Shown piece after piece: positions 1-10,483 of a DNA stretch of 64,000 nt. Source of the DNA: Flagellatimonas centrodinii (GTDB taxonomy: Bacteria > Pseudomonadota > Gammaproteobacteria > Nevskiales > Nevskiaceae); the NCBI RefSeq assembly GCF_016918765.2, contig NZ_CP092104.1, positions 310,001 to 374,000 on the forward strand, in the 5' to 3' direction. Numbering within the stretch: position 1 is the stretch's first letter; the number at the start of each line of letters is the position of its first letter. The translations under genes and the position numbers were made by a program. The notes beneath the pieces are model-generated. The model made no database searches. It saw only the letters and a program-made list of their open reading frames with translations, and was not told the origin of the DNA.

Positions 1-603
1 CCAGCGGGTTTCGTTGAGCAGTTGCTGCAGCGCCTGCGACACCATCGGTCCGCGCCAGATCATCGGCTGCTCATCGTCCACCAGGTACCCGATGCTCATG
101 CTCTGCAGGCCATGGGCCATGACCGGGTACATGATCTTGCCGTCGGGCGATTCGGGGCGACGCTGCGCGCCCAGCATGCGTGGCTGACTGGGGCCATAGA
201 TGTCGGCGTCGAGCATCCCCACCCGCGCCCCCTCGGCCTGCAGTGCCAGCGCCAGGTTGACCGCCACCGTGGACTTGCCCACCCCACCCTTGCCGCTGGC
301 GACCGCCAGAATGTTGCGGATCCCCGGTAGCGGCTGCAGGTTGGCGCCGATGGCGGCACTGACGATCTGCTGACGCACCTCGATCTCGGCTTCAACGCCC
401 AGGGCCGCTCGCAACAGCGCCTGCAGGTCGGCCGTCAGCGCCGCCGCGATACCCGCCACTGGAAACCCCAGGGTCAGCACCACCCGGGCGCTGCCGTCGG
501 CGATCACGGCCTCCGTCACCACTCCAGCCGACGACAGCCCCCGGCCGATCAGCGGGTGAATGTAGTCCTCGAGTACGGCGAGCAGTTCGGTGGGCGTGGA
601 CAT
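1..603 (-). CDS. apbC: Mrp/ApbC iron-sulfur cluster carrier ATPase (C-terminus outside window)
   Basis: The first 201 codons are visible; the gene runs off the left edge. Residues 1-90 look like the N-terminal MIP18/FeS-assembly domain. Residues 104-112 are the deviant Walker A GKGGVGKST of the Mrp/MinD P-loop class, followed by an LDADIYGPSQP stretch typical of ApbC. In the family the protein binds and transfers Fe-S clusters to apo-proteins in the cytoplasm. The ATG at 603 is chosen because the family-like N-terminus begins there. It lies divergent to sbcB and close to metG, a neighbour of apbC in other Gammaproteobacteria. Family identity is clear; the CxxC cluster site would lie outside the window. 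Confidence 0.9.
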   Translation of the reverse strand, partial: MSTPTELLAVLEDYIHPLIGRGLSSAGVVTEAVIADGSARVVLTLGFPVAGIAAALTADLQALLRAALGVEAEIEVRQQIVSAAIGANLQPLPGIRNILAVASGKGGVGKSTVAVNLALALQAEGARVGMLDADIYGPSQPRMLGAQRRPESPDGKIMYPVMAHGLQSMSIGYLVDDEQPMIWRGPMVSQALQQLLNETRW

Positions 604-752
604 GCGGCTCCGGGGGTCGATGGGTCGGCGGATTGCGGGCCGAGCAAGACCATTTTGGCGCATTGGCGGCCGTGACATCAGGTTGCGGGGAGGGTTCCAA
701 GCCGGTCGCCGGCATCGCGTATGCTCCCCCTTGGTTTGCCACGCCCTTCCGC

Positions 753-2213
753 ATGACGCTCAAGCGCTTTCTCTGGCACGACTACGAAACCTTTGGCGCC
801 GACCCGGCACGGGATCGTCCGGCCCAGTTCGCCGGGCTCTATACCGACGCCGATCTGCAACCGGTCGGCGAGCCGATGATGTTCTACTGCCGCCCGGTCA
901 TGGATGTGCTGCCGCATCCGGATGCGGTGGCGATCACCGGCATCACACCGCAGATCGCAGAGCGCGAGGGACTGGATGAGCCGGTCTTCGCGCAGCGCAT
1001 CTTCGACGCGTTCAGCCGGCCTGGCACCTGTGGCGTCGGCTACAACTCGATTCGGTTCGACGACGAGGTGACCCGTCATCTTTTCTACCGAAACTTCCAC
1101 GATCCCTACATTCGCGAGTGGTCCGGCGGCAACAGCCGCTGGGACCTGATCGACGTGGTGCGCCTGTGGCACGCCCTTCGGCCCGACGGGTTGGAATGGC
1201 CGACCGGCGAGCACGGCGCCACCAGCTTCAAGTTGGAGCACCTGACGGCGGCCAACGGGCTGGCACATGAACAGGCTCACGACGCACTGTCCGATGTGCG
1301 CGCCACCCTGGTGCTGGCGCAGAAGCTCAAACAGGCCCAGCCGCGACTGTTCGAGCACGCACTCGGTCTGCGCGACAAACGGGCCGCTGCCACCCTGTTG
1401 GCGGGCAGCACCCAGGCCCCGGTTCTGCATGTGTCGTCCCGCATTCCCGCGGCGCTCGGGTGCCTGACGGCGGTGGTGGCCCTGGCCCCGCATCCGACCA
1501 ATCGCAACTGCGTGTTGAGCTTCGACCTGCGGCAGGACCCGACCGATCTGCTGATGCTCGATGTCGACGAGCTTCAGGACCGGCTATTCACACCGCGCGA
1601 GGACCTGCCGGAAGGCATCGAGCGGCTGGCGCTGAAGGGCATCCACCTGAACAAGTCGCCGATGTTGGCGCCACTGGCCACGCTGCGGCCGGCACAGGCC
1701 GAACGCTGGCAGCTCGATCTCGCCGAAATCGCCGAGCATCATGCCGTGTTGATGCAGGCGGGTCCGGCGCTGGTGGAAAAGGTGCAGGCCATCTATGCGC
1801 AGGACGACCGCGCTACCGATGACCCCGAGGTCTCGCTCTACGGCGGCTTCATTCCGGATAGCGACCGGGCGCGATGCGAGCGCGTCCGCGAGGCTGGTCC
1901 CGCCGGTGCGGCAGCCTTCGATGGCCGCTTCGACGACCCGCGACTGAACGAACTGCTGTTCCGCTGGCGCGCGCGGCATGCGCCGGACCAACTGGAGGAG
2001 GGCGAGCGCGCCGCCTGGCAGGAATTCCTGCAGCGCAAGCTGACGATCGACACCGGCCTCGCCACGCTGACCCTGCCGGCCTACCGCGCGCTGGTGGACG
2101 CTCGCATCCGCCAGGAGACCGATCCGGTCCGCCTGCGGCAGTGGCTGGAGCTGCAGCAATGGCCCCGCGACAGTGGCCTGCTCGACTGGATCAGGGACCA
2201 AAGCGCTGCGTAA
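753..2213 (+). CDS. sbcB: Exodeoxyribonuclease I
   Basis: A 486-residue protein, close to the 475 residues of the E. coli enzyme. It degrades single-stranded DNA 3' to 5' and acts in mismatch repair and recombination. The start HDYETFG provides the first acidic residues of the DEDD exonuclease site, and DALSDVRATL near residue 175 supplies the late acidic motif. The SH3-like and helical C-terminal regions are present by length. The reading frame is open further upstream to 633, but that extension has no family resemblance, and MTLKRFLWHDYE at 753 matches the usual N-terminus. It is a lone gene, 72 bases ahead of metG. Confidence 0.92.
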   Translation: MTLKRFLWHDYETFGADPARDRPAQFAGLYTDADLQPVGEPMMFYCRPVMDVLPHPDAVAITGITPQIAEREGLDEPVFAQRIFDAFSRPGTCGVGYNSIRFDDEVTRHLFYRNFHDPYIREWSGGNSRWDLIDVVRLWHALRPDGLEWPTGEHGATSFKLEHLTAANGLAHEQAHDALSDVRATLVLAQKLKQAQPRLFEHALGLRDKRAAATLLAGSTQAPVLHVSSRIPAALGCLTAVVALAPHPTNRNCVLSFDLRQDPTDLLMLDVDELQDRLFTPREDLPEGIERLALKGIHLNKSPMLAPLATLRPAQAERWQLDLAEIAEHHAVLMQAGPALVEKVQAIYAQDDRATDDPEVSLYGGFIPDSDRARCERVREAGPAGAAAFDGRFDDPRLNELLFRWRARHAPDQLEEGERAAWQEFLQRKLTIDTGLATLTLPAYRALVDARIRQETDPVRLRQWLELQQWPRDSGLLDWIRDQSAA

Positions 2214-2285
2214 CTGCTGCGCTCTCGCAGGGGACTGAAAGCATGACGATGGCATAATCGCGGGCTCGCCGCTCCCAGGACTTCC

Positions 2286-4355
2286 ATGCGCCGGATCCTT
2301 GTCACCAACGCCCTGCCCTACGCCAACGGGGCGATCCACCTCGGTCATCTGGTGGGATACGTCCAGGCTGACATCTGGGTGCGCTTCCAGCGACTGCTGG
2401 GCCACGAGGTGGTCTACGTCTGTGCCGACGATGCCCACGGAACGCCGATCATGCTGGCCGCCGAGAAAGCCGGCACCACGCCCGAGGCCTACATCGAGGA
2501 TGTGCGCCAGGCCCACATGCGCGACTTCGCCGATGTGGGCATCGCTTTCGATCACTATCACTCGACCCACAGCCCGGAAAACGAGCGGCTGTCGCGCGAG
2601 ATCTACACCCGCCTCAATGCGGGAGGGCATATCGCCCGCCGCAACGTGCGGCAGCTGTTCGACCCCGAGCGGCAGATGTTCCTGCCAGACCGCTACATCA
2701 AGGGGGAATGCCCGAAGTGTGGTGCCGCCGATCAATACGGCGACAACTGCGAAGTCTGTGGTGCCGCCTATGCCCCCACCGATCTCAAGAACCCGCGCTC
2801 GGCGGTCAGTGGCGCCACGCCGGAGCTGCGTGATTCGGAACATTACTTCTTCAAACTCGGCGACTTCCAACCCTTCCTGCAGGACTGGCTGGCCGGCGAC
2901 GTCGCCCACAGCAGCATCCGCGCCAAGCTGCGCGAGTGGTTCGAGGCCGGACTCAAGGACTGGGACATCTCGCGCGATGCGCCCTACTTTGGCTTCCCGA
3001 TCCCGGACGCGCCGGGCAAGTTCTTCTATGTCTGGCTGGACGCGCCGATCGGCTACATGGCGAGCTTCGCCGCCTGGGCGGCGAAACGGGAATCGGGAAT
3101 GGAGAATGGGGAATCGTTATTCGATGTCTATTGGTCTCCGACGATTCCCGATTCCCGATTCCCGATTCCCGAACTGCACCACTTCATCGGCAAGGACATC
3201 GTCAATTTCCACGGCCTGTTCTGGCCGGCCATGCTCCAGGGCGCCGGCTTCCGCACGCCCACCCGGCTGCATGTCAACGGCTATCTGACCATCAACGGCC
3301 AGAAGATGAGCAAGAGTCGCGGCACCTTCATCCGCGCTCGCACCTACCTCGACCACCTCGACCCGGAAGCGCTGCGCTACTACTTTGCCGCCAAGCTGGG
3401 CAGCGGCCCGGAGGACCTGGACCTCAACCTCGAGGACTTCGCTGCACGGGTCAACAGTGACCTGGTCGGCAAGTACGTGAACATCGCCAGCCGCTGTGCC
3501 GGCTTCATCGAGAAGCGTTTTGACGGCCGGCTGGGCGACACCGCGAGCGACCCGGCGCTGATCGCCACCGTGGCCGCCGCGGCGCCACGGTTGCAGGCTG
3601 CATTCGAACAAGGCGAACTGGCTGCAGCCATCCGCGAGATCATGGCCTTGGCCGATCGTGCCAACGGCGAGATTCAGCAACAGGCGCCGTGGAAGATGGC
3701 GAAGCAGGAGGGCCGTGACGCCGAACTGCAGGCGGTGTGCACCACCTTCCTCAATGTCTTCCGCCAGCTCACGGTGTACCTCAAGCCCATTCTCCCGCGC
3801 ATTGCCGCCGAGGCCGAACGCTTCCTCGCGGTGCCACCGCTGACCTGGGCCGATGCCGCCACCCCGCTGCTCGGCCACACCATCCAACCCTATGCCCCGC
3901 TCATGACCCGTATCGAGACGCCCCGTGTCGAAGCCATGCTGGCCGCCGAAGCTGCCGCCCATCCGGCAGCGGCGGCAGCGGCGCCGGTCGCGACCGCAAA
4001 GGCCAAGGTGGCGCAGGCGGATGATGCGGTCATCAGCATTGACGATTTCAGCAAGGTGGATCTGCGCATTGCCCGCATCGTCGAGGCCGATCAGGTGGAG
4101 GGCGCCGACAAACTGCTGCGACTGCAGCTCGATCTGGGCCCGCAGGGCACCCGGCAGGTGTTCGCCGGCATCAAGAAGGCCTATGCCCCCGAGACGCTGG
4201 TGGGCAAGTTGACGGTCTGCGTCGCCAATCTGGCCCCCCGCAAGATGAAATTCGGCCTGTCCGAGGGCATGGTGCTGGCTGCCAGCGACGATCAGGGCGG
4301 CCCCTGTCTACTCTGGCCGGATGAAGGCGCCCGCCCCGGCATGCGCATAAAGTAG
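2286..4355 (+). CDS. metG: Methionyl-tRNA synthetase
   Basis: A 689-residue class I synthetase that charges tRNA-Met. Visible motifs are the HIGH-type HLGH near residue 19, a CPKC/CEVC zinc knuckle near residues 143-160, the KMSKS loop as KMSKSRG near 342, and a C-terminal Arc1p/Trbp111 tRNA-binding domain (about 585-689, beginning near [15 protein letters not shown]). An AGGA lies 7 bases before the ATG, and a CATAAT at 2253-2258 could be a -10 box. The odd part is residues 268-295: compared with the E. coli protein as I recall it, about 11 residues are extra, encoded by the two arms of an inverted repeat. The frame is intact and all catalytic motifs are present, so it should be functional. 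rsxA follows after 8 bases. Confidence 0.95.
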   Translation: MRRILVTNALPYANGAIHLGHLVGYVQADIWVRFQRLLGHEVVYVCADDAHGTPIMLAAEKAGTTPEAYIEDVRQAHMRDFADVGIAFDHYHSTHSPENERLSREIYTRLNAGGHIARRNVRQLFDPERQMFLPDRYIKGECPKCGAADQYGDNCEVCGAAYAPTDLKNPRSAVSGATPELRDSEHYFFKLGDFQPFLQDWLAGDVAHSSIRAKLREWFEAGLKDWDISRDAPYFGFPIPDAPGKFFYVWLDAPIGYMASFAAWAAKRESGMENGESLFDVYWSPTIPDSRFPIPELHHFIGKDIVNFHGLFWPAMLQGAGFRTPTRLHVNGYLTINGQKMSKSRGTFIRARTYLDHLDPEALRYYFAAKLGSGPEDLDLNLEDFAARVNSDLVGKYVNIASRCAGFIEKRFDGRLGDTASDPALIATVAAAAPRLQAAFEQGELAAAIREIMALADRANGEIQQQAPWKMAKQEGRDAELQAVCTTFLNVFRQLTVYLKPILPRIAAEAERFLAVPPLTWADAATPLLGHTIQPYAPLMTRIETPRVEAMLAAEAAAHPAAAAAAPVATAKAKVAQADDAVISIDDFSKVDLRIARIVEADQVEGADKLLRLQLDLGPQGTRQVFAGIKKAYAPETLVGKLTVCVANLAPRKMKFGLSEGMVLAASDDQGGPCLLWPDEGARPGMRIK
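3087..3171. repeat. GGGAATC-type inverted repeat inside metG
   Basis: Left arm 3087-3116 consists of GGGAATC/GGGAATGG units; right arm 3142-3171 is four CGATTCC-type units. The right arm matches the reverse complement of the left at 27 of 30 positions, with a 25-base loop. The element adds a multiple of three bases and has no in-frame stop, so metG stays open. It resembles short intergenic repeats common in Xanthomonadales, but here it is inside an essential gene. No other copy was seen in this window. Confidence 0.8.
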
Positions 4356-4363
4356 TCCGCTCT

Positions 4364-4939
4364 ATGACGGACTACCTCCTGATCCTTGTCGGTGCCGTAT
4401 TGGTGCACAACTTCGTGTTGGTGCAGTTCCTCGGCTTGTGCCCGTTCATGGGCACATCGAAGAAGGTGGAGACTTCGACCGGCCTGGCGCTGGCCACCAC
4501 CTTCGTGCTGACGCTGACGGCGGTTGCTACGTATCTGGTCGACGCCTGGGTTCTGGTGCCACTCGAGCTGACCTACCTGCGCACGGTGAGCTTTATCGTG
4601 GTAATCGCCAGCGTGGTGCAGTTCGTCGAAATGGTCGTGCAGAAGACCAGCCCACTGCTGTATCAGGTGCTGGGCATTTACCTGCCCTTGATTACCACCA
4701 ACTGCATCGTGCTCGGCGTCGCCCTGCTCAACGTTCGCCAGGCGCAGAGCTTCATGGAATCGGCACTGATGGGGCTGGGTGCCGGAGCAGGCTTTTCGCT
4801 GGTGCTGCTGCTGTTCGCCGGCATCCGCGAGCGATTGACTGTGGCCGATGTGCCCGCGGCGTTCAAGGGCGCGCCATCGGCGCTGGTCACCGCGGGCATC
4901 ATGAGCCTGGCATTCCTCGGCTTTGCCGGCCTCGCCTAG
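4364..4939 (+). CDS. rsxA: Rsx/Rnf electron transport complex subunit A
   Basis: A 191-residue integral membrane protein with about six hydrophobic helices, starting [20 protein letters not shown] and very close to E. coli RsxA in sequence and length. With RsxE it forms the membrane core of the Rnf ferredoxin:NAD oxidoreductase; in E. coli the complex reduces the SoxR sensor. Each of RnfA and RnfE contributes cysteines to a membrane-embedded Fe-S site: here the LCPF cysteine near residue 25 and TTNC near residue 113. It starts 8 bases after metG, so the two are probably co-transcribed. Confidence 0.95.
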   Translation: MTDYLLILVGAVLVHNFVLVQFLGLCPFMGTSKKVETSTGLALATTFVLTLTAVATYLVDAWVLVPLELTYLRTVSFIVVIASVVQFVEMVVQKTSPLLYQVLGIYLPLITTNCIVLGVALLNVRQAQSFMESALMGLGAGAGFSLVLLLFAGIRERLTVADVPAAFKGAPSALVTAGIMSLAFLGFAGLA

Positions 4940-4944
4940 CCACC

Positions 4945-5508
4945 ATGCTGACCGCCATCCTCGCCCTGACGGTGCTCGCCGCAGTCTTCGGACTGGTGCT
5001 GGGTTATGCCGGCATCCGCTTCAAGGTCGAGGGCGATCCGTTGGTGGATCAGATCGACAAGGTGTTGCCCCAGACCCAGTGCGGCCAGTGCGGTTTCCCG
5101 GGCTGTAAGCCCTACGCCACAGCGATCGCCAGTGGTGAGGCCGAAATCAACCAGTGCCCGCCGGGCGGCGAGGACGGTGTGCAGAAGCTGGCCGAACTGC
5201 TGGGCCGTGAACCCCTGCCATTGAATCCAGAAAACGGAGTTGCCAAGGAGGCCAAGACCGTCGCTCTGATCGACGAAGACACCTGCATCGGCTGCACCAA
5301 GTGCATTCAGGCATGCCCGGTGGATGCCATTGTTGGCGCGGCCAACCAGATGCACACCATCATCGAGAGCCATTGCACCGGCTGCGAGCTGTGCCTGCCG
5401 CCCTGCCCGGTGGACTGCATCACCATGGAACCGGTGCCCGACACCGTGCGCACCTGGCGCTGGCCACTGCCGGACGCCGCGGAGACTGCCCGCAAGGAAG
5501 CGGCATGA
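4945..5508 (+). CDS. rsxB: Rsx/Rnf complex Fe-S subunit B
   Basis: A 187-residue subunit with an N-terminal membrane helix (about 1-22). A four-cysteine FeS domain follows (CGQCGFPGC plus a later QCPPGG), then two ferredoxin motifs, [12 protein letters not shown] and [12 protein letters not shown]. It relays electrons between soluble ferredoxin and the flavin subunits. The start is the ATG 5 bases after rsxA because the conserved membrane anchor begins there; the longer open frame upstream is only an overlap of rsxA. Its stop overlaps the rsxC start by 4 bases (ATGA). Confidence 0.94.
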   Translation: MLTAILALTVLAAVFGLVLGYAGIRFKVEGDPLVDQIDKVLPQTQCGQCGFPGCKPYATAIASGEAEINQCPPGGEDGVQKLAELLGREPLPLNPENGVAKEAKTVALIDEDTCIGCTKCIQACPVDAIVGAANQMHTIIESHCTGCELCLPPCPVDCITMEPVPDTVRTWRWPLPDAAETARKEAA

Positions 5509-7466
5509 ACGCACCCGTGCGGATATTCGGGTTCCCCGGGGGCCTGCACCTCGACGACCATAAGGCACTGTCGACGGCAACCCCGATCGCCACCGCGCCA
5601 CTGCCCCCGGAACTGGTACTGCCCCTGTCGCAGCACATCGGCGCACCGGCCAAACCGCGAGTGGAGCCCGGGGATAAGGTCCGCCGGGGCCAGACGCTGG
5701 CGGACCCCCAGGGTGCGGTGTCGTCGCCGGTGCATGCGCCGACGTCGGGCACCATCACCGCCATCGAACCGCGCGCCGTACCCCACCCCTCGGGGCTCAG
5801 CGCGCTCTGCCTGATCCTCACACCCGATGGCGAGGATCGCGCGCTGGAGACTCCCGAGTGGTCGCCGGCGCCCGACTTCGAACGCCTGACGGCGGCCGAG
5901 ATCCGCGATATCGCGCGCAAGGCCGGCATCGTCGGGCTCGGCGGCGCCGGCTTCCCGGCCGCCATCAAGCTGACGCCGGGACGTGCCGTCGACACGCTGA
6001 TCATCAACGGCGCCGAGTGCGAGCCCTACATCACCTGCGATCAGATGCTGATGCGGGAGCAAGCCGATGAGATCGTGGTCGGCATCCGTGTCGTCCTGCA
6101 CGCGCTGGAGGCACCGCGCTGCCTGATCGGGATCGAGGACAACAAACCGGAGGCCATCCGGGCCCTGTCGGACGCAGCCCGTCAGGATCCCCGGATTCAT
6201 GTCGTGGTGGTTCCGACCCGCTATCCGCAAGGCGGCGAAAAGCAGTTGATCCAGACGCTCACCGGCCTCGAAGTCCCCAGCGAAGGCCTGCCACTGGATC
6301 TCGGCATCGTCTGTCACAACCCGGGAACGGTGCGTGCCGTCGGCCGTGCCGTCACCTTGGGTGAACCCCTGATCGAGCGGGTGGTGACGGTCACCGGCGA
6401 GGCCATCGCCCAGCCCCAGAACTTCCGCGTGCGTCTGGGAACCCCGATGCAAGCTCTGGTGACATTGGCCGGAGGCTTCTCGACACCGCCGGCGCGATTG
6501 TTGATGGGCGGCCCGATGATGGGCTTCAACGTACCGTCACTCGCAGTGCCGGTGGTCAAGGCCACCAACTGCATTCTGGCGCTGCCCCCCGAACAGACGC
6601 GGCCCGAAGCCGCCGCCCAACCCTGTATCCGTTGCGGCGAATGCGCCACCGTCTGCCCGGCACGGCTGTTGCCACAGCAGCTCTATTGGCACGCCCGCGC
6701 GCGGGAGTTCGACCGCGCCGAAGCGCTCAACCTGTTCGATTGCATCGAATGCGGCTGCTGCGCACTGGTGTGCCCCAGCCACATCCCGCTAGTGCAGTAC
6801 TACCGGTTCGCCAAGACCGAGATCTGGGCAGAAGAGGCCGACAAGCGTCAGGCTGACGCGGCACGCCTGCGGCACGAGGCGCGGCAAGCGCGGCTGGAAC
6901 GGGAAGAGGCCGAGAAGGAAGCCGCACGCGCGCGCAAGAAAGCGGCGATTGCGGCGCGCGGCAGTCGCCCCGCCGCAACCCCCTCCCCCGCCGCCACACC
7001 CGCGTCAACGACGTCGGCGCCGACAGCCGGAGATGCCGACGACGATCCGGTCGCGCGGGCGCTGGCGCGCGCCCAGGCGCGCAAGGCCGGCAGTGGCGCG
7101 GTACCCCAGCCCACGGCCGTCGACGCGGAGGCGACGTCCCCCGCTGACGATCCGGTGGCCAAGGCCCTCGCCGCGGCGCAGGCACGCAAGGCGGCAAAGG
7201 CGGCCGCAACGCCGGATGCCGATGACCCGGTCGCCAAGGCGCTGGCTGCGGCGCAGGCGCGCAAGGCAGCGCAGGCCGCAGGTCCCGCCGCCGACCCGGA
7301 TGATCCGGTAGCAAAGGCCATCGCTGCCGCACAGGCCCGCAAAGCCGCCAAGGCCGCTGCGAGACCCGACAGCGATGATCCGGTCGCCAAGGCACTCGCT
7401 GCAGCACAGGCTCGCAAGGCCGCCAAAGCGGCCAAGGCAACGCAATCGGACACTGACACCCCATGA
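5505..7466 (+). CDS. rsxC: Rsx/Rnf complex subunit C with long repeat tail
   Basis: A 653-residue peripheral subunit. The NADH/FMN-type domain includes [13 protein letters not shown] near residue 144. Two 4Fe-4S motifs follow, [12 protein letters not shown] near 375 and [12 protein letters not shown] near 414. After about residue 445 comes a charged alanine-rich helix and then five tandem units of the form [17 protein letters not shown], as in other gammaproteobacterial RnfC proteins. The tail is low complexity and probably varies in repeat number between strains. Translation is coupled to rsxB by ATGA, and the stop overlaps rsxD by 4 bases. Confidence 0.95.
   Translation: MNAPVRIFGFPGGLHLDDHKALSTATPIATAPLPPELVLPLSQHIGAPAKPRVEPGDKVRRGQTLADPQGAVSSPVHAPTSGTITAIEPRAVPHPSGLSALCLILTPDGEDRALETPEWSPAPDFERLTAAEIRDIARKAGIVGLGGAGFPAAIKLTPGRAVDTLIINGAECEPYITCDQMLMREQADEIVVGIRVVLHALEAPRCLIGIEDNKPEAIRALSDAARQDPRIHVVVVPTRYPQGGEKQLIQTLTGLEVPSEGLPLDLGIVCHNPGTVRAVGRAVTLGEPLIERVVTVTGEAIAQPQNFRVRLGTPMQALVTLAGGFSTPPARLLMGGPMMGFNVPSLAVPVVKATNCILALPPEQTRPEAAAQPCIRCGECATVCPARLLPQQLYWHARAREFDRAEALNLFDCIECGCCALVCPSHIPLVQYYRFAKTEIWAEEADKRQADAARLRHEARQARLEREEAEKEAARARKKAAIAARGSRPAATPSPAATPASTTSAPTAGDADDDPVARALARAQARKAGSGAVPQPTAVDAEATSPADDPVAKALAAAQARKAAKAAATPDADDPVAKALAAAQARKAAQAAGPAADPDDPVAKAIAAAQARKAAKAAARPDSDDPVAKALAAAQARKAAKAAKATQSDTDTP
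7039..7440 (+). repeat. Tandem in-frame repeat in rsxC tail
   Basis: Five imperfect copies of a unit of roughly 65-100 bases encode [20 protein letters not shown]-like segments separated by short variable linkers. The DNA copies are similar enough (GATCCGGT...AAGGC...GCGCAGGC...CGCAAGGC) to recombine and change copy number without a frameshift. Confidence 0.85.
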
Positions 7467-8434
7467 GCACACTGAGCTCACCCCACCTGCCGGTGCCGCC
7501 CAGCATCCGCACCGTGATGTTGCGGGTGTTGCTGGCGCTAGTCCCCGGCACTGCCGTCTTCACCGCACTGTTCGGCTGGGGAGTGCTGCTGAATATCGTC
7601 GTGGCGGTGGTCAGCGCGCTGATATTCGAAGCCGTGGCACTCAAACTCCGTGGGCGCGACCTCGAGCCGCTGCAGGACGGCACGGCCATTGTCACAGGCG
7701 TCTTGCTGGCGCTTGCGCTACCCCCCGACGCGGCCTGGTGGCTGCCGGTGATCGGCAGCCTGTTCGCGATTGGCCTGGGTAAGCACGTCTATGGCGGCCT
7801 CGGCTACAACCCGTTCAATCCGGCCATGGTCGGCTATGTCGTGCTGCTGATCAGCTTCCCGGTGCAGATGACCGCCTGGGGGGGCCCCAACCTGCCGTGG
7901 GCAGCGGATGCGGTCAGTCAGGCGACCGTGCTTGACCATGTCCGTACCGCATTGACCCAACAACGCACGCTGAGCGAAATCTTCACCGACCCCGGCTTCG
8001 ACCACGGCTTGCTGCGCGGCTGGAGCCTGATGGCACTGGCCTACCTCGCCGGCGGTCTGTGGATGCTGTGGCAGCGGACCATTCGCTGGCAGATTCCGGT
8101 CGCCATGCTGGCAGGTATGGGTGCGATTGCACTGGTGTTCTGGGGGATCGACAGCGATCGCTACGCGTCGCCGCTGTTTCACTGGGGCAGTGGCGCCACC
8201 CTGCTGGGCGCGTTCTTCATCGCCACCGACCCGGTCTCCGCCGCCACCACCCCACGGGGGCGACTCTGGTTCGGCGCCGGCATCGGCGTCCTCACCTACG
8301 TCATCCGCACCTGGGGCGGCTACCCCGATGCGGTTGCCTTCGCGGTGTTGTTGATGAACCTCTGCGCACCCACCATCGACCGCTACACACCGACCCGGGT
8401 GTACGGCACCCGGGTCCGCAAGGAGCAACGCTGA
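7463..8434 (+). CDS. rsxD: Rsx/Rnf complex subunit D
   Basis: A 323-residue NqrB/RnfD-family membrane protein with about nine hydrophobic segments and the conserved GYNPFNPAMVGY loop near residue 114. The family carries a covalent FMN on a threonine in an SGAT-type motif; here the motif reads SQAT with Thr155, a one-residue variation that keeps the attachment residue. It is embedded in the rsx operon with a 4-base overlap to rsxC and a 1-base overlap (TGATG) to rsxG. Confidence 0.93.
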   Translation: MSTLSSPHLPVPPSIRTVMLRVLLALVPGTAVFTALFGWGVLLNIVVAVVSALIFEAVALKLRGRDLEPLQDGTAIVTGVLLALALPPDAAWWLPVIGSLFAIGLGKHVYGGLGYNPFNPAMVGYVVLLISFPVQMTAWGGPNLPWAADAVSQATVLDHVRTALTQQRTLSEIFTDPGFDHGLLRGWSLMALAYLAGGLWMLWQRTIRWQIPVAMLAGMGAIALVFWGIDSDRYASPLFHWGSGATLLGAFFIATDPVSAATTPRGRLWFGAGIGVLTYVIRTWGGYPDAVAFAVLLMNLCAPTIDRYTPTRVYGTRVRKEQR

Positions 8435-9105
8435 TGAAGGGTTCGGCGCTCCAGATCCTTCGTGCCGGTGCGCTGTTGGCCGCCTTCGCGGCCGTCGGTG
8501 CCGGTCTGCTGGCGGGGACCTATTGGCTGACACGGGAGCCCATCGATGCCTCGGCACGGGCACGGCTGCTGCGCGAACTCAATGCGGTACTGCCGGCAAG
8601 CGAATACGACAACGCCTTGACCACCGATACCGTACTGGTAAGCGACGACCGGATCGGCGGCACGCAGACGGTCTACCGCGCCCGCCGCGACGGCAAACCG
8701 GTGGCCCTGATCCTGACCGTCACCGCCGCCGACGGCTACAGCGGGCCGATTGAGCTGCTGGCCGGCGTCCGGGTCGACGGCAGCCTGAGTGGCGTCCGTG
8801 TCACCCGCCATCGTGAGACCCCCGGCCTCGGCGACAAGATCGATCTACGCAAGAGTGACTGGGTGCTCGACTTCACCGGTCGCACCCTGGACAACCCGGA
8901 CGATACCGGTTGGGCGGTGCGCAAGGATGGCGGCATCTTCGATCAGTTTGCCGGCGCCACCATCACCCCGAGGGCGGTGGTCGAGGCGGTCCAGCGGACG
9001 TTGCAGTTCGTGGCCGATCAGGGTGACGCCCTGTTCGGTGCGGCGGCCGTCGACGAGACGCCCGCACCACCCCCCGCCGAGACCCTGTTGGAGGCCCCCC
9101 AATGA
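8434..9105 (+). CDS. rsxG: Rsx/Rnf complex FMN-binding subunit G
   Basis: A 223-residue protein with one N-terminal membrane helix (about 8-30) and a periplasmic FMN-binding domain. The flavin attachment motif is AGATITP near residue 175, where the threonine would be flavinylated by ApbE; ETPGLGD near 128 is another family signature. The ATG overlapping the rsxD stop is chosen because the membrane anchor starts there; the longer open frame upstream lies wholly inside rsxD. No apbE gene is seen in the window. Confidence 0.93.
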   Translation: MKGSALQILRAGALLAAFAAVGAGLLAGTYWLTREPIDASARARLLRELNAVLPASEYDNALTTDTVLVSDDRIGGTQTVYRARRDGKPVALILTVTAADGYSGPIELLAGVRVDGSLSGVRVTRHRETPGLGDKIDLRKSDWVLDFTGRTLDNPDDTGWAVRKDGGIFDQFAGATITPRAVVEAVQRTLQFVADQGDALFGAAAVDETPAPPPAETLLEAPQ

Positions 9106-9791
9106 GCTACGGCAAGCTGGTCCGCGACGGACTCTGGCACAACAATCCCGGTCTGGTGCAGCTGTTGGGGCTGTGCCCCCTGCTGGCTGTCAGCAACAAT
9201 GTCGTCAACGCCTTGTCGTTGGGGCTCGCCACCCTGTTCGTGCTGACGCTATCGAACCTCACGGTGTCGGCGATCCGCAACGTGGTCCGTCCGGAGATCC
9301 GCATTCCGGTCTACGTGATGGTCATTGCCTCGCTCGTCACCATCGTCGAACTGGTGATGAACGCCTACCTGCAGACCCTGTACGACATCCTCGGCATCTT
9401 CCTGCCGATCATCACCACCAACTGCGTGATCATCGGCCGGGCGGAGGCCTATGCCTCGAAGAACCGGATTCTCCCCGCCACCGTCGACGGCTTCATGATG
9501 GGCATGGGGTTCCTGTTGGTGCTGGTGGCCCTGGGCGGGCTCCGCGAGCTGCTGGCCGACGGCACGCTTGGCCAGGGCATGCACCTGCTGTTGGGGCCGG
9601 CGATGGAGGGCATCCACCTGCGGGTGATGCCGGAGGCAGTGCCGGGCCTGCTGCTCGCCGCCTTGCCCCCGGGCGCCTTCATCGGCCTCGGACTGCTGAT
9701 CGCCCTGAAGAATCTGATCGATGCCCGGCAGAAGCGCGGCGTTGCGCCTGCGCCCGCACCGACCGCGGCGACCCACACGCAGCCGGCATGA
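9102..9791 (+). CDS. rsxE: Rsx/Rnf electron transport complex subunit E
   Basis: A 229-residue homologue of RsxA with about six membrane helices. [13 protein letters not shown] near residue 22 and ITTNCVI near 108 carry the paired membrane cysteines. The last 15 residues are Ala/Pro/Thr-rich. It overlaps rsxG by 4 bases and nth by 4 bases, so the whole block reads as one translation-coupled operon. Confidence 0.94.
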   Translation: MSYGKLVRDGLWHNNPGLVQLLGLCPLLAVSNNVVNALSLGLATLFVLTLSNLTVSAIRNVVRPEIRIPVYVMVIASLVTIVELVMNAYLQTLYDILGIFLPIITTNCVIIGRAEAYASKNRILPATVDGFMMGMGFLLVLVALGGLRELLADGTLGQGMHLLLGPAMEGIHLRVMPEAVPGLLLAALPPGAFIGLGLLIALKNLIDARQKRGVAPAPAPTAATHTQPA

Positions 9792-10423
9792 ACCCGGCCA
9801 AACGTGCCGAGATCTATCGGCGCCTGCGAGACGGCAACCCCGCACCCACCACCGAACTCCGGTTCACCTCGCCGTTCGAGCTGCTGGTGGCCGTCGTGCT
9901 GTCGGCCCAGGCCACCGATGTCGGGGTAAACAAGGCCACGGCGCGCCTGTTCCCGGTCGCCAACACCCCGGCTGCTGTCCTCGCGCTGGGCGAGGCCGGC
10001 CTGCGCGACTTCATCAAGACCATCGGTCTCTACCAGACCAAGGCGAAGAACGTGATCGGCCTGTGCCAGCAACTGCTCGCACTGCATGGCGGCCAGGTGC
10101 CGCAGACACGGGAGGCGCTGGAGGCGCTGCCGGGGGTCGGTCGCAAGACCGCCAACGTGGTGCTCAACACCGCTTTCGGCGAGCCGACCATTGCGGTCGA
10201 TACCCACATCTTCCGCGTTGCCAACCGCACCGGACTGGCGCGCGGCAAGGATGTCCGTCAGGTCGAAGACCGCCTGGTGAAGTTCACCCCCGCAGAGTTT
10301 GCCCGCGACGCGCACCACTGGTTGATCCTGCACGGTCGCTACGTCTGCAAGGCGCGCAAGCCGGCGTGCCCACGCTGCCCGATCTACGACCTTTGCGAGT
10401 ATCGGGCCAAGACTGACGACTGA
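9788..10423 (+). CDS. nth: Endonuclease III
   Basis: A 211-residue DNA glycosylase/AP lyase, the same length as E. coli Nth, that removes oxidised pyrimidines. The helix-hairpin-helix [12 protein letters not shown] carries the catalytic lysine, and VDTHIFRV carries the catalytic aspartate. The C-terminal 4Fe-4S cluster cysteines follow the CX6CX2CX5C spacing. The start at 9788 overlaps the rsxE stop and gives the normal N-terminus [13 protein letters not shown]. The rsxABCDGE-nth order is the same as in E. coli. Confidence 0.95.
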   Translation: MNPAKRAEIYRRLRDGNPAPTTELRFTSPFELLVAVVLSAQATDVGVNKATARLFPVANTPAAVLALGEAGLRDFIKTIGLYQTKAKNVIGLCQQLLALHGGQVPQTREALEALPGVGRKTANVVLNTAFGEPTIAVDTHIFRVANRTGLARGKDVRQVEDRLVKFTPAEFARDAHHWLILHGRYVCKARKPACPRCPIYDLCEYRAKTDD

Positions 10424-10483
10424 AGCCGGGCCCGCGAGCCGCTATCCTTGCGACCTTCCCCGCTGCCCGCTCCAGGATCACCG

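Noticed and set aside
1584-2909. Minus-strand open frame of 441 codons across sbcB and metG
   Set aside because: It spans two certain plus-strand genes and has no recognisable product.
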